DNA of 64,000 bases, from contig VWZX01013781.1 of NCBI GenBank assembly GCA_013399015.1, positions 434,001 through 498,000 of the forward strand. Direction: 5' to 3'. Position numbers and translations under genes: made by a program. This DNA is from Galbula dea. Lineage: Eukaryota; Chordata; Aves; Piciformes; Galbulidae. The notes under the pieces were generated by a model that saw nothing but the letters and a program-made list of their open reading frames with translations, made no database searches and had not been told where the DNA came from. Positions 24,347-37,900 of the stretch are shown here, piece after piece; within the stretch, counting starts at the first letter, position 1; the number at the start of each line of letters is the position of its first letter.

Positions 24347-27300
24347 GATCACCACTACAAAGAACGGTTTGTTGTGAATTTGGAACAGTATATAGCACAG
24401 GGAAAAGTATTTTATCACATTATAAAGAATTCTAACTTACAGATTCGTGCCTGAGAAGTTTGTGGCTATGATGGGGCAATCACAAGAAAGTGGAACTACC
24501 CCACCAGAACCCTCAGGATTTTTTAAAGAGGTTGTTAATTTTCTTTCATAAAAATGGACATCCCTTTACCAATATTATTCTTTCTGCTGCTTAGAAAACA
24601 CTGTAGAATTAAGTAGAAATTTTGAAAGGAGCTTGAAATATCCTTTATTCTATTGATATACTACTTTGTTTTCCAGATACAATCAGAAGAAATGCATAAC
24701 ATAATTATGGCTTAATCACTGAATTGAAAACAAGGTGAAGCTTTGATATACCAGTCAAATTCAATTTTAGGGAGCTTTCAAGCTCTGTTAGAATGACGAG
24801 GTTGGATAATTAGGTTTCCAAGTAGCATAAATAGAAGCGTAAGTAATGTTAAATGTGAAAACCCTGTCAGTCGGCAATGAAATGCCATGTCCAACTTTTT
24901 CAAAAGATTATCTTGCAGTGCCTTTGAAATTTAAATGTTATCTGCAATGTCATGTTAGTTTGTGCTGGGAGGTTTGCAGCTTTGGGAATAATTACACTAT
25001 TCTCTGGTCTTCACATTATAACTATGTGGACAAAGGTGCATCAGTAGCCGCTCTTAGACATCATCAGTAGCATAAACTGCTGCTCAGCCTCAGAACTGAA
25101 GTCTTCAGCTTTTGTATTTTGCCTGGCTTTTTAGTTCCTGTTCAGTCAGTTTACACTGGAATTGTGTATGAAAAGAATGTAAAGATTTTGGGGGCAATTG
25201 TAAATGCAAGAGACTGTAGTTGGCTATTGAATAAGATAGGTAGTAGTTGTGCTGAGAACTGGTCTGTTGTCAGTCATTTTTGTTAATCTTCACGACCTTA
25301 CTGTATTCCTGAACAGTTATTTAGTGGAACCTGGTTTATGAGGAATTTCATACTAAGATGCTTCAGGTTTATATTTTGGTGAAATGAAGAATAAACCCAA
25401 ACGTTTTGATATATGTGGAAACATGGAAAAGACAGGGTGGGGGTTCCTGATATTGGTGTCTTTTGTATCATTTTGAACTTATTTCTAAACTACTTAGAGA
25501 AATGCATCATTTTTATTGACATTTGTATAAAAATGTGAGCTAATTAGTGCCTAACTAGGTGCTAGGTGACTGTTTAAAAGGATGGACCTATTTAGCTTGC
25601 TGTAGGAGTTATGTGCTTGCTTGCCTCATAAAAATGAAAAAATGCCAGTCTTAGGAGTAAGAAGTGTTGAACCTGTAATTATTCTTGCAGGCAAACTTTA
25701 CGCATTTATCATTGCCATGATTGCTGATGGGCAACAAATATGAATTCTCCAAGAAAAGAGTTTCCTCCTCTACTTAATTAAAACCTGAAGTTATTTTCAC
25801 TTGTAAGCTGTAGAACATGCTTGTGTGTCTCAAAATTTCTGGATTTTCTTTTCACTTACAGTTATTGAAATTTGGATTATTTCTGTGACTAATTAAAACA
25901 TCTGAATTTAACCTTCAGCCCTGTATAATGACCTCAAGTTTGGTAGTTCCTGACTTAAATAATTCACAGAAGGTGATCCACCATACTGAAGTGTTTCAGC
26001 TGCCTCAATCCTGCTGTTCTCATTGACTTAAAGGTTGTGGTTATGTCACAAATCACAACACATGTGAACAAAATAGTTTACATTAACTATACTTTTAAGA
26101 TATTTTAAGAAATCCTGTGGAAATTTTTTCTTCTCCCCCACAAGAATCAGTGGGTAAAATACAAGTGCTAATCACAGGGTACACAGCTTTGTAAGTTGGG
26201 TAATAGAATATGTTAGAATGTGAAAACTCTTCATTTTTATCAGCAGAAACATGGACACTGATCATCTTAACTGCTGTAGGAAAAAAAAAAAGGTAGTTCA
26301 CCATTACGCTTTCAATATAAGTTACCCAGTTACCTCATTACTTATTTGCATTTATTTGTTGGCCTGTCTTTATAGTCAGATGTTTTGAAAAATAATTTAC
26401 ACATAACTAAACAGGAACTATGTAAAATAATCTGCTTTTGGGTTGAGCAAACTTAATATGTTAATCTTGGCTTAATTTAATTTGTTATAATGGTAGCAGT
26501 GAATTTTTAAATGGTTCATTTGGTGCTTAATTATTGTTTAAGGGATTTAGTATACTTGGAGAACATTCATATTAGCATCAATTGCAAAACCCATTCATCT
26601 GGGTACATTTTTTGTCTTTCCACCAGATAAGTTATAAGCAACAGCAGGAGGGAAAACCTGGTGACTTGGCTGCTTAGAGACAGTAAAAGTTTTCTCTAAA
26701 AAGGCTTTTAATGTAATGATACTTCTAATTTCCTGCGATGTAGTATGAGAGGCATAGTCACTGTTAGTGAATGCCTCAAGCTGGTGGTCTTTCATTGACC
26801 TCTTGGGAGGCTGTAGGAGATGGCTGAACCAATGTCAGAGAAGGGGCTCAGAGAAGATCCTATGCTGACATGAAACTCACAAGGGTTTTTTTGATAATTT
26901 GTGTTTATCCTGTTTAATAAGGGGGATATTTGCATTTTTCTTTATGGAAAAGATTTGCAGTTCTAAATGAGTTCAGTGGGGTTTATGCAGCTTTGTTCGT
27001 GGAGTCCTTATCTGTTTATGGAGGAGACACAGTGCAGAATCTGGTATGTTGCCCATGTTACGATGTTAAAAGTACATATAAATCATTAAAATGTTAAAGT
27101 ATTGTGGAGAGTGATACAGGTGTAGAATTACTCATTTGCTCTGAAATCATATTTGCCATGCTTCTTTGAGAGCCTCACCTTTGGTGTTGCCATTAATCCA
27201 TTTTCCCAGGGACTTGTTCTGAGCTTAGGTGGCCCAGGATGTTCAAATAGTTATTGTGGGGGAGCAGGGGAGTGAGTGGCTAATCCTTAGGGAAATGAAT

Positions 27301-28660
27301 TTTGGCCTAGATGTAAACAATACATACAAATATTCAACTTCCACAATTTTATTTACTTTTAAAACATCTGGTGTTTATGAGCATAAACCATGTAAGTTAT
27401 GAATTGCATTAAGACTTATGGAGGTGGGGAACATAATGAATTGTTGAAACCTTTTTACAATTGCACTTCCTGCAAAAATGATTCTGATAATACCTTCTTC
27501 CCGTCCTAAGCCAATGTGTCTGTTCTCCCTTCCCTCATCTTCTGTCCTTACTCAGGGTTATCTAGTGTATTGAAGTGAGGCATGTGGTACAACTGAAATA
27601 CCATCTCCACACAACCTCAAAACAATTTATATTTGAATCTAGGAAAACAAGCAGTTCATTTGGTGGCTCTCAGTAGGAAACGTTGTGCCTCCAGGTGTAA
27701 ACAGTAAGGTCACGGTGGGGAGTTGCTTCTTGTTGAGTGAAGATGAGATTTGAATTCAAGCAGTAGGAGATAGGTTTGTATTTTCTACTGAAATTACCTT
27801 CAGGTTACACTGTGACAAGACTATAAATGGAAAAGCGACAGACCTGTCCAGCAACACACTCCTGCATTGTGGAGGTAGGATACCTCTTTAGTAAGACTTG
27901 TTCCTGTGTGGTAGTGGAATGAAATCAGGTCTCATTTGCTTTTGTGGTGTGGTTTAAGCAGTACCTCTGGAATATGCTTCAGTCTTATGATCTGACTGAG
28001 AGTGTTAGCAGTCACAATTATCACACTAGGAGCATCTACAATACAGTTTGGCACACCCAGCTGAGAGTTATCACTGAAAGTTTTTATCAATGGTTTTGTT
28101 ATCTTCCAGGTCCTCAGCACTGTTTCCAATGTTGCCTTTCTGTTGATGTTTCCTTTTTCTCACTTTCTTCCTCTGAAAACTGTTAAAATGAAATGTCTTT
28201 AGTCTGGAAAAGAAATCAAAGCAAAACCTGCCTCTTCAATACTTTGTTTTCCTTTTTTTTAATAATCTGGTACACTACCAATTCCTATTTATAAGATTAA
28301 TATATCTGTATTTATTTTCTCAAGATGGCCCTTGCAATTAAGTTATATCTATACAATTTTTAATGAGAAATAGTTATCTTGTCCAGCTTAGATTTAGAGA
28401 TCTATTATGGCTATCAGACAGTATTTACTCTTCAGTTTGCTTACAGGCTGTGTTATGATACTTTATCCTTACTTCAGGATCTAATGAGTTTTCTGAAGTA
28501 ACGATGCACTTGTGCATCTCTTGTTTAATTTTATGTTACCACAACTTTAAAGCCTCATTTTGCCCACTGTTTCTACCCTCCAATAACTTAGAGTTTGGGA
28601 TTAATAATATTTCAAATGTTATACAAGTTTCTTTATTTAATTCTAGTTGATTGTTGGTGT

Positions 28661-28692
28661 ATTCAGAGCTGAGTCAGTGGTAACAGTTGCTT
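28661..28692 (+). repeat. 32-bp direct repeat, copy A
   Basis: Begins attcagagctgagtcagtgg. It matches 28804-28835 at 30 of 32 positions, both differences being C/T transitions. The spacing is 143 bp. It is not part of the CR1 consensus as I know it. Confidence 0.85.
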
Positions 28693-28803
28693 GAAATGTC
28701 CCTTATGCAGGTATTGTGATCACTGGCTTCATCTGTAGTCTTCTTTATATTTCAATTTCTATATCCCTCCCTGCCCACCTGTCCTGAAGCCTCTTGCTTC
28801 TCC

Positions 28804-28835
28804 ATTCAGAGCCGAGTCAGTGGTAATAGTTGCTT
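28804..28835 (+). repeat. 32-bp direct repeat, copy B
   Basis: Second copy, ending two or three bases before the recognisable start of the CR1 at 28838. The adjacency suggests that the duplication arose with the insertion. No third copy was seen at the CR1 3' end, so this is not an ordinary target-site duplication. Confidence 0.85.
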
Positions 28836-28837
28836 CA

Positions 28838-29262
28838 GGGCTTGCAAAGATGTTGGGACTGGAGCGTCTCTCTTACAAGGCAAGGCTGAGAGACTTGGGG
28901 CTCTTTAGCTTGGAGAAGAGAAGACTGAGAGGGAATCCTAGCAGTGCTTATAAAGATGTAAAGGGTGGACCTCAAGAGGGTGAGGCCAGGCTCTTTTTCA
29001 GTGGTGCCCAGTGACAGGACAAGGGGCAGCAGGCACAAAATAGAACGCAGGAAGTTCCATCAGAACATGAGGAAAAACTTCTTTGAGGGTGACAGAACAC
29101 TGGACCAGGCTACCTAGGGAGGTTGTGGAGTCTCCTCTGGAGACTTTCAAAACCTTGCTTCACGTGTTCCTGTGCAACGTGATCTGGGTGAAACTGCTTT
29201 AGCAGGGAGGTTTGGATTAGATGATCTCCAGTGGTCCTTTACTACCCCTTCCATTCTGTGAT
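28838..29262 (+). mobile_element. CR1 LINE, 5'-truncated 3' end
   Basis: A CR1 3' region of a different type from the 1.6 and 4.7 kb copies. Markers are gggactggagcgtctctctt near 28856, ctttagcttggagaagagaa near 28903, cagtgacaggacaaggggca near 29009, acatgaggaaaaacttcttt near 29065, gaggttgtggagtctcctct near 29120, and ggtttggattagatgatctc near 29209. It ends ccttccattctgtgata. Conservation is better than in the 18.2 kb fragment, so it may be younger. The frame open at 28820-29014 is a repeat shadow. Confidence 0.93.
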
Positions 29263-29482
29263 ACAGTGTTCAAACTAATATTTTGTCCCTGAAATATCCT
29301 TCAGTAAGATTCTTGAGGGAGTGAGCTGAAAATGTTTTAAATAATTTCGTTGACTCGAGAGTTCTGAGTGTTTATCAGCTCCTAATTTTGATCTGTTTAG
29401 ATACTGGTTTTGCCTATTCTGTCTGAAGGGAAGAGAAAATCCAAAGAAGAATCAGCATTTTCAGGAGGTCTTTGGACATTAC

Positions 29483-29552
29483 TTTTTTTGGGTGGTGGTT
29501 GGTATGGATTTTGTTCTTTTTTGGGTGGAGGGGGAAGATGTGGTGGTGGTAT
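29483..29552 (+). repeat. T- and G-rich tract with two similar halves
   Basis: Two segments start with TTTTTTGGGTGG (29484 and about 29516), each followed by more GG pairs (ggtggtggttgg at 29491-29502; gagggggaag then tggtggtggt at 29541-29550). The + strand is strongly purine/T biased with clustered GG runs that could form two-layer G-quadruplexes. It has no protein meaning that I can see. Confidence 0.6.
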
Positions 29553-31198
29553 TTTTCCTTTGCCCTTTTGTTTTGTGCTGTACCATGTGTGGCTGCCTTT
29601 CCCATAATACTGCCATGGAATGGCCAGATCCACCTTAGACTGCAGTCTAAGGAATTCTCCTTAAGTCTCCCCTCCTTTCTTACATATTGCAACTATGACT
29701 TTGTGAACATCTTTCTAGATGACTGGCTGTTGACACTTTGTCCTGAAAAATATGTCAATTCTTTACCTACAGAATTTAGTTTTTAGTAAAAACTCACTTT
29801 TCTGCTGCTCACAGATGTGAAACAATCCCTCTGCTATTGAAAAGGGGTGCAGTGCACTTCTTTATATACTGTTTTTTCTAACTTTGAAATTTCATAAGGT
29901 TACTTCTCTGTTAGCATATGTGTTGAAATTTTTCAAGACCCATATCAGATGATTTCAAGTTGGCTGCTCAGCCTTGAAGAAAATTTTTGAAGCACACTGT
30001 ATCAGTGGCAAGTGCTGAGAAAGTTGACTTTTTCCTATGAACACTCAAATTTTGCTTTTCCTGTTACAGTAACCAAAAAATATCACTAATTTTGTTCTCC
30101 AAACAAACCTTGCTCCTGTGAAATGCCATTATTATTTACAAGTATCACACCTTGAATCTGTTGGAAATCTTATTTGAATCTGTGACCAATCTCTCCGCCA
30201 AGTAGACTAGGTGAACAAGAGGTGCCAGGAGAAGGTTTCTAGTTTCTTGTTGCTGTGGAGGTTCAGGATGACAATCACAGCTCCATCTTGGATGCCTGTA
30301 CTGTACTCCATAGGTAAGGCAAGTTGCCATTTGCTGATACCATAAAAGCTGGTCCAACCAAAACCCAGAGTTGGCTGCAGTGTGGATATGTGTAAAGAAG
30401 CAGCTTTTGAGTTAAAAAAAGCAGTGAAGCCACCAATGAAGTGATGTCAGCAGATTCAGGTGCTGAATGTCAGACTGGGGTCATGCCTGAGTTGGCTGCT
30501 GTGTTTTCAGACCTGTATCTGCTTGAGATAGATTAATGCTGCCTCAATTAGCTCAATAGGCTTATTCCATCTAGTTGCTGTGTAGATATAAACCCGCAAT
30601 GGTATGCAATTACCCTGGGATAATAGTGGTTTCAAAAACAATTACCCATCCACCCATCTCCACACACCATTTATGCTTCATTGTTTTGGGTTTGGCTTCT
30701 TTTCTTGTTTTCACATCTCTAAAGTAGTTATTGCAAGATAAAAAGCTGTAAAACAAAATTAATCAAGCACAAATATGCATTAATGGCTTACTGCTTGTAA
30801 AAATGGTCATTATAGTTATTATTCACAAATGCTATATGTAGGAGTGCTGGTGAACTGAAGCACTGCTCTAGACTAACTCTTCAATTATGGTACTTTCAAA
30901 TTCCACTAGTCAAATAAGGGAAAGTATAAAAATTCCAGTTGACTTTGCACAGGTAATTGTAACATAATCAAGATCTGAAAACTGTGTTATTGATTATCTA
31001 GCAGGAGGAAGCAGCTTGGACTGCAGGGTTTCACTGGTAACTGCCACCACAAACACTTTAACCCTCAACCATAGGGAAACCATATGGGACACTCTGCTGA
31101 AGCTGCTAGCATCTTCACTTAATTCACTTAATTATGTCATAGGTGTCACCTGTGTTTTTGTGTGCCTTCAAGTAGTTTGGTAGTTTACTTCAGGCTGT

Positions 31199-31216
31199 CC
31201 AAGTTAATTAACTTGG
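31199..31216. other. Perfect 18-bp palindrome around TTAATTAA
   Basis: ccaagttaattaacttgg equals its own reverse complement. The centre holds overlapping TTAATTAA/TAAT words of the kind bound by homeodomain dimers. About 0.2 such perfect palindromes are expected by chance in a window this size, so function is only a possibility. Confidence 0.5.
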
Positions 31217-34200
31217 TTTAGTATATGTTTATAGAACCTGTTTAAATTACAGGCTTTCTACCTTGAAGGTGCTGCTCTCATACAGAAAGTTCACATTGTA
31301 AATGGAGAGTTTGGCTGATTTTTCTGTTCTGTAATTCTCTCATCTGCTTGTGGGTTACCCAAGTACTTACTATAGAGACAAAATAATCATTTCACTTTTG
31401 AGTGTCAGTGGAAAATGTCAACATCTATTTAATGTATAAGAACGTACTGAAATGGAGGGAAGAGCATTTGTTAAGTTGTTTCATTAGGCCTTAATGTGTT
31501 CTTTGGCTGCTTCCACAACCTTTAAGTGTGTTATTGTGACATTAGTAGTCTATAGTTGTGGTATCAAAACACATGACATTTCCACATCTTGGCTGTAGTA
31601 CAGCAGCAATAAAAGACCTGCCGGACAGTTGGAAGTTGGCACAATTTCTACAACTACTGGTCTTAAAAAGATTGTCTTTCTGGAAAAAATGCTGGAGGCT
31701 ATTAAACATTGTTGATACTTTAACACTATTATGGGGAACAGAACCAAGAGAGCTTGCACCAGTGTTGTCATCTGGCATTGGAACGTCAGGACTGGATAAA
31801 AATCGTGTTATCTGCAGTGAGGTTCAAAAGCAGAACTGGCTCTAGGCTTAGGCAAGGTTGTCCAAAATGCACATGCTGGCAGAATGGCTGTGATTTTGCC
31901 ACCTGTGTTGCTTAGGAGGAAACCTTGGTCAGCTGGCTTGCTGTTGCTGCCGCTGCTGGCAAGGCTGGGCTGGAGGTCACGCTGTTGTTTCTGCAAGGAA
32001 ACACAGTTGTTACCCAGGTAGTTGCTCTCCCCTGTGCTCTGTAGAGAAAGTAGAGATGATGTGAGCCAGGAGGGAGAGGAAGGGGTTCAGGTTTACTTTG
32101 ATTCCAATTTAGGCTTTCACTTCAGCAAGATCAGTAATAAAGCCACGATATTAATCTGTAATTTTTGGATCTGTTTATGTAAAAGCTTGCTGCCTTAGTA
32201 TAGCAAGCTTGTACAGTTGTTTTTCAGTTTAGTTTTCAGAAAAATAAATGGAGGGCACTATAACAGCAGCAGCATTTTTGCTTGGAAGCTACAAACAACT
32301 ATAATAATAATCAGAGTAGAATATTGCCTGGGAGAATCCCCATTTTTTAAAAAGCCTGGTTTATTTTTAAAAAGTATTGTAGATTAAGACTTTCAAGTAG
32401 ATCCAGTTTTTGCATTGTAGTAAGACTAAGCTCAGAGGAAGAAGGATCTTGTCTACCTTTACATTATGCAGGTTTGGTAACATCACCACCACTTCACACA
32501 CATTTTGTCAGTGAATAGTGTGTCTGACTTGGTCCATTCAAGCTAGTCCGTTGCTCCAGTGCATGAGTGAGCTGGTACCAGCAAAGCCTCGTTTGGTCTA
32601 GCATCTTCAGTTCAACATGTTCACTGACTTGAATGTGTGTGTTTTCTTCTGAGGTGGTGGTGCACCAAAGAATCAGATGCATGTGTTTGGTTACTAAAGT
32701 CTTACTCATTGTCCATGCCAAATTAAAAGACTGCATAAAAACACCTGTAATTTAGTTTTCCATCCTTGAGCATGCTATTCTAGTTGAAGGACATAAAAAC
32801 TAGTGGTGAGTCCTGGTGATGGAGCTGACCAGACATAAGTGTCTGTTGCAGGGGAGCCAGGTTGCTCCCTAGGATTCACTGATGGTAGCAATTAGATCTC
32901 TGCTGAGAAGAGCAGCACTGTACGCACTTAAATTTAGGTATCTCTGCCTGGATCTGACTCGTACTTAGAGTCTGTTACAGGGAGTAGGTCATTTATAAGG
33001 GAAGAATATTTTCATTCTGCTCAAACTTTTGAGGTATTCTTTTAAAATGAAGTCAGTGTTTGTTTGCTTTGTCCACTCTGCTTTTAAACAGACGACATTT
33101 TACTGAGGAATCTGAGATAAATATGGTGATGGGGAAGAAAAGGTTTTTGTTAAAACTTGAAAAGGAAACAAAGAAAATCCCAAGTAAAACTCAGGATGCA
33201 AACAGTCAACCAAGAAGGTCATACTCACAACCAAGGACTAGTTGGAGTGTTCAGCTCACACTGGCTGCCCATGTTTATTGACCCATGCTAAGCACTGTTT
33301 ACATTGATAATTCTGGTGCTTTTGGTCTCCCCTCTGGCCGTTATGAGTATCTGTTGCCTTTTCAGAGGCATATATCCACATGTATCAGGTATCCACATTG
33401 AGTTCTCTTTTTTGATTTTTGTGTTGTGTTTTTAACGAATACCTTGCAGAACTGATTGGTAGTCTGACCCCATATGTTTGTTCCTTCTTTGCCTAAGAAT
33501 AGATCAGCTTTTGTTTTTTAATGAGAAAAGTTGGTTTGTTGTTTTGTCTGCTATGCACAAAGCACAAGCTTTTAGGCTTTGATGTGAAGTTAACTCTCAA
33601 ATTCCTTGCCAGATATAGTCTGTAGTGTTCAAAGCAGCTTTGGCCAAGATCCCGAAATGTTGGTGTCTGCTTTATCCAAATAGAAATAAAACCTTTGAAT
33701 GTTTTCTTTAATGGTCTTATTCTTTGATCAGTGGCACAAGTAGTTGTGGAAATTTGTGTGTGCCCAGGTGTTCTGTGCTTAGATTACAAGACAACAAGAG
33801 ATTTCGACAGATTAGGTTAAGTATTTACAGCTTGGAGTAAGCATCAAAACTAAACCCTTGAGGGTCTGTCTTCCTGCCTAAACATCTGTAGTGTGCGATT
33901 TCCATTGTCACCTACAGTACAAAGAGCAAGGGAAAATGGATATTTAGTGTTTGAGGAATGCAAAGAAGATTTGTTTCATGTGGATCACAGTGTATGATTT
34001 TGAGAAGTATTGACATGTAGTTGTCTGATGCAAGATCCTCTGCTGCCTTAAATTTTTGTATCTTCAGTGATATTGATGGAAGTAGGACAACGTAGACCTA
34101 CTGAGAATTTGACTGGATTTGATTTGATTTGTAAATTTTCCAGAGATACTAGGGAGATTTAGCTTAAGGAAGTTTCAAATGCTTTCCAGGTGATACAGAT

Positions 34201-34930
34201 ATTTTTTCTGTCTCCAGATGAGTGTACAAAGGTAATTGCTCTTTCTGTAAATTCCCGAGTTTGTAATGACAACTATGGCTTCTGTCATTCCAAAATCTGT
34301 GTCACAAGACAGTTTCCTAGCTGTAAGGGATCATTTTATGATTCTTTGAACCTGCCTTCCAGCTCTGGAAGAGAGACAGCCCCTCACCTGTATGGCACCC
34401 ACTTCTTGGCTGCGCCTGCAGGTTATGTTATCCTGTCTTGAAGTGCTTTTAGAGTGGACCTGATCTTCCTTGCAGATGCTGTAAGGGCTATTTTGTGTTT
34501 GCAGAAGCATGCTGTTCTCACCTTCTCTGACTGACTGTGACAGTTCTTGCTATTGAAGAGCTGGTCATTCAAGAATACCAACTGCATTAAAGCACAAAGC
34601 ACTCTGGAGCATAATTACAGTTTTCCATGGATTTCATTTTACATCAGCTGACAGTGTGGTGCAAGATCCCTTCTTTCCTTTCAAGGGATTTGAATTCTGG
34701 GAGTGTAATAATCTACATTCAATATATGTGATTTCGGTAAGTCTCATGGCTTGCTGAATGTTTCAGGAGATTATCTTGGGAACTTTTTTCATAGATCAAA
34801 GTTAGGGAAAGTCTTTCTGATGGTTATGATCTTCACCAAGAGCCTGAGATTTCTGACTCTTCTGTTGCCCTCTGCCTCCATACAACAGGAACTAAGCTTT
34901 CTCAGTAAAATCTACAGTAATTTCCTGATG

Positions 34931-34990
34931 TTGTTTTTGTTTGTTTGTTTATGGGGTGGGGGTTTTTATGTTGTTTTTGTTGGGTTTTTT
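34931..34990 (+). repeat. T/G-rich low-complexity tract
   Basis: Consists of gtttttgtttgtttgttt, a G-rich interruption (ggggtgggggt), and a second gttgtttttgttggg part. It is simple sequence that inflates open frames on both strands. Confidence 0.6.
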
Positions 34991-37900
34991 TCCTTCTTCT
35001 TTGAGTCACAAAGTTCAGCTGTCTCTGCTTTTCTCCAGGCAAGGTCCTGTGGAGCCAGGGGCATGGACATACTTGTCACACGGGCTGCATGTGGAAGTCA
35101 GTACTTCTGCTTGCCCAGGATCAAGTGTTTCAGATGACTTTCCTATAAATGTGTAATAACTAAGAAAGCAAAGCTCAGCAGTCTCCTTCAGCAGCTATTC
35201 AATGAAGTAGCAGCCTTGTCCAAGATTGTGTAGAACCGGCTAAGCTGAAGTTATTTCTGGTAATGATAATGTGCTTCACAGGAGGTCAGGATGTATCAGT
35301 GACTTTATTAAGAAGTGACTGAATTTCCTTATATGTACAAAGCAGCCTTTTCTCATAATCCTACCTGTTTGTAACTGAAACTAGTTCCAGCCACCCTGTA
35401 AGTACTGTGCTAATATACTGAGGAACATTGTTCCACTTGAATAAGTTGTCTTAGTCACTGTTTGTCCAGAGGGTTTAGAGATTTATATCCCAGTCTGAGT
35501 TGGAATGTGTCATGCTTGAAGCCTGTAGAGGCTTTTCTCACGTAGAGAAAAGGTGCACAGAAACAGGAAGGCGAGGGGCAGGAAACAATGGAAATTAGTT
35601 AAAAGTTGAGGGAGTGTTCAAAGCTTGTCCTTTGTGAGTGATAGTCCTGCTATAACCCCCTGATGAGAGTGGATCAAGGGCAAAAATGTGTTGCTTTTGC
35701 TATATTTGTAGAGCAATAGGAAAAGCCTGATATATACCATCACATGTTATTGATACTGTAAAGACAGACTTCCTCCACAAGTGCTTGCAGTATCTGGATC
35801 CGCCATATGGCCAAGCTCATGGAGAATACATCCTAAGCTATGCATTGTGGTTGCTACCTTCCTTTATTGTTCTTCTGGCTGTGTAAGGTCTTACTAACTG
35901 CAGTTAGTTGCTGAGCTTTTTAGTTGACATACTCAGCGTGCTTATTGAGAACTGAGACAGTCTTCACTTCGGTGTGTGGATCAGATGTGTATCTGACTGA
36001 AATGGACTTAACACTGCTTATATATTCTGCTTGTACAGAAAAGGAATGCAGGCATGAGTACAGCTTTAGCAAATAATCTGTGGAAATAAAATGCCTGAAG
36101 CATAATCCTATTGTGAGGATTTGTGCTGTATTGCGGTGCTCTGTCTAAAGCTGTTGTGACAGAATATCAAAAAAAGCAAACTTGGAATAAACAGCTTTTA
36201 GGATGTAAAGAAAGCCATGAAAATTGGATTGACTTGTTGCAGAGCATCACTGTAGACATGAAATAGGAACAATGTTGTTTCCTAGACTTTTTTTAAAATG
36301 TGTGTTTTCACGTAGATGCACTTTGCAACAATGCCTTTCTTCAGGTCTCTCTGCTACAGAAATTGCTGTGGCTATTTCAGAGTCCATTTTTAAACATGCC
36401 TGTTCTTTGAGGTTGGTTTTGAAGGTGAGACTTTGTTGCATTTTAATCACTTTTCCATAGCAGTACTGCAGGCTGTTATGGTCACAGCACTTAACTGATA
36501 CTCTGCCCTCTCTTGCACTTTGTCACTAATCTTTCTGTATGCCATGTGGGGAAAAAAGGTGGAATTAAGATTAGATTTCTCTTATAACCCTTATCTAGAT
36601 TGAGCCTTCTGGTTTGTGGTAAGCAGTAAGAAGTTGTGCTGAATGAGATGTATATTTGTCATTTGTAGTTGTAAATCACCAGTGAAATAAGCCAACAGTT
36701 ACTGTGAGAGATGTAGAATGCTGCTTATATCGACCCAGCTAAGCAGTGCGTGTCTTTCTGAACAGAAATATTACAAATAAGGTGATGTGACCAAAGAGAA
36801 GCAATCTGAAATGACACTTGTTATGTGTGGCTTTCCTTTACTGTTCTGCAACATCTCTTGCATCAGCTCAGGTATGTGGAGTTGTATTGGTTGTGTCCAA
36901 GCATGGGTTGTGCTCTCTCAGAGCAGGGCTGTGGTCCCCTTGTGATTTAGACTGATGCAAAAGCAAAGGAGATAGTAGTGCTCTTCAAACAGCTCACTGA
37001 GTCTTAGTGATGGGTTTGAGATGCACACGTTCTCCTCTCCTCAAAGAGCAAGTGCCCCTTTCTCTGCCTATCCTCAGTTTGGGAGCAGGAGTAGACAGGG
37101 CAGGGCTTGTGAAGAGGGGGAGCTTACAATCCCAGGGTTAGTTTTCCTTCCCTAATTCCTTGCAGGATATATCATTGTATGGAACAACAAGTTATCTTTC
37201 AGTTTGCTAATTATTTTTTAGCATTTTTGGTGAAGAAAAACTATTCTTGATTGCTATAGGACGGTGTGGGGTTTGTAGATAAAGCAGCTATTGCCATCCT
37301 CTTACTCTTCCAATCGCTTGTAAGTGTGCAATAGAGTACCTCTGGTTACAGACTCATCGTTATGCAGTTACGCTTTAAATAGTGTGACTTAAATATGCTC
37401 TTACTTATTTTATTTGATCTCCTAAAGAAAAATGAACAACCTTTTTACATTTATTAGTTTGCTAACAATAAATTACTTGAGTTAGCTTTCTTTACTGTAG
37501 TTACTGTATATTACAAGGAAGAAGTGAAAATTGAAAGCTTTCATTATCTCAAATTCAGGGTCATTTCACAGGTGACAGCTAAGAAATGTTGATACATGCT
37601 AAGAATGCATTTATTAATGAGACTAATGTAGATATGAGGACAAAGCTGTCTCATGTTCCACAACCATAAGGCATGTTAATCTTTTTAGTTGATGGATTCT
37701 TAAATGAGCAGATTGAGTGAATAATTGGGTTGCTCTCTTAATCCTTAGTCTGAAATATGAATGAGAAATGCTTTGATATTTATATTTGCATAAGATATGT
37801 ATTCTAATTGATTTACCTAATACTTTTATAATGACATGATTGTTCAGTATGCTTAGTCTCTACACTTTGGAAAGAAATTATAGAAACAGAGGCTTACAGT

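Larger units (their letters stand above)
18401..28837. other. Long unique AT-rich block, no recognised gene
   Basis: About 10.4 kb with no interspersed repeat or exon I can name. It includes an A/C-rich tract at 24282-24346, a poly-A run near 26280, a 16-bp AT palindrome at 20797-20812, and the two copies of a 32-bp duplication at its right end (28661-28692 and 28804-28835). Open frames of 113 codons (22845-23186) and 123 codons (23223-23594) are unrecognised and are treated as chance. Confidence 0.6.

Noticed and set aside
34751..35137. 128-codon + frame with a cag acceptor-like site near 35038
   Set aside because: It crosses a T/G low-complexity tract giving a poly-F/V/G run. The segment after the acceptor has no recognisable protein and no clear donor.
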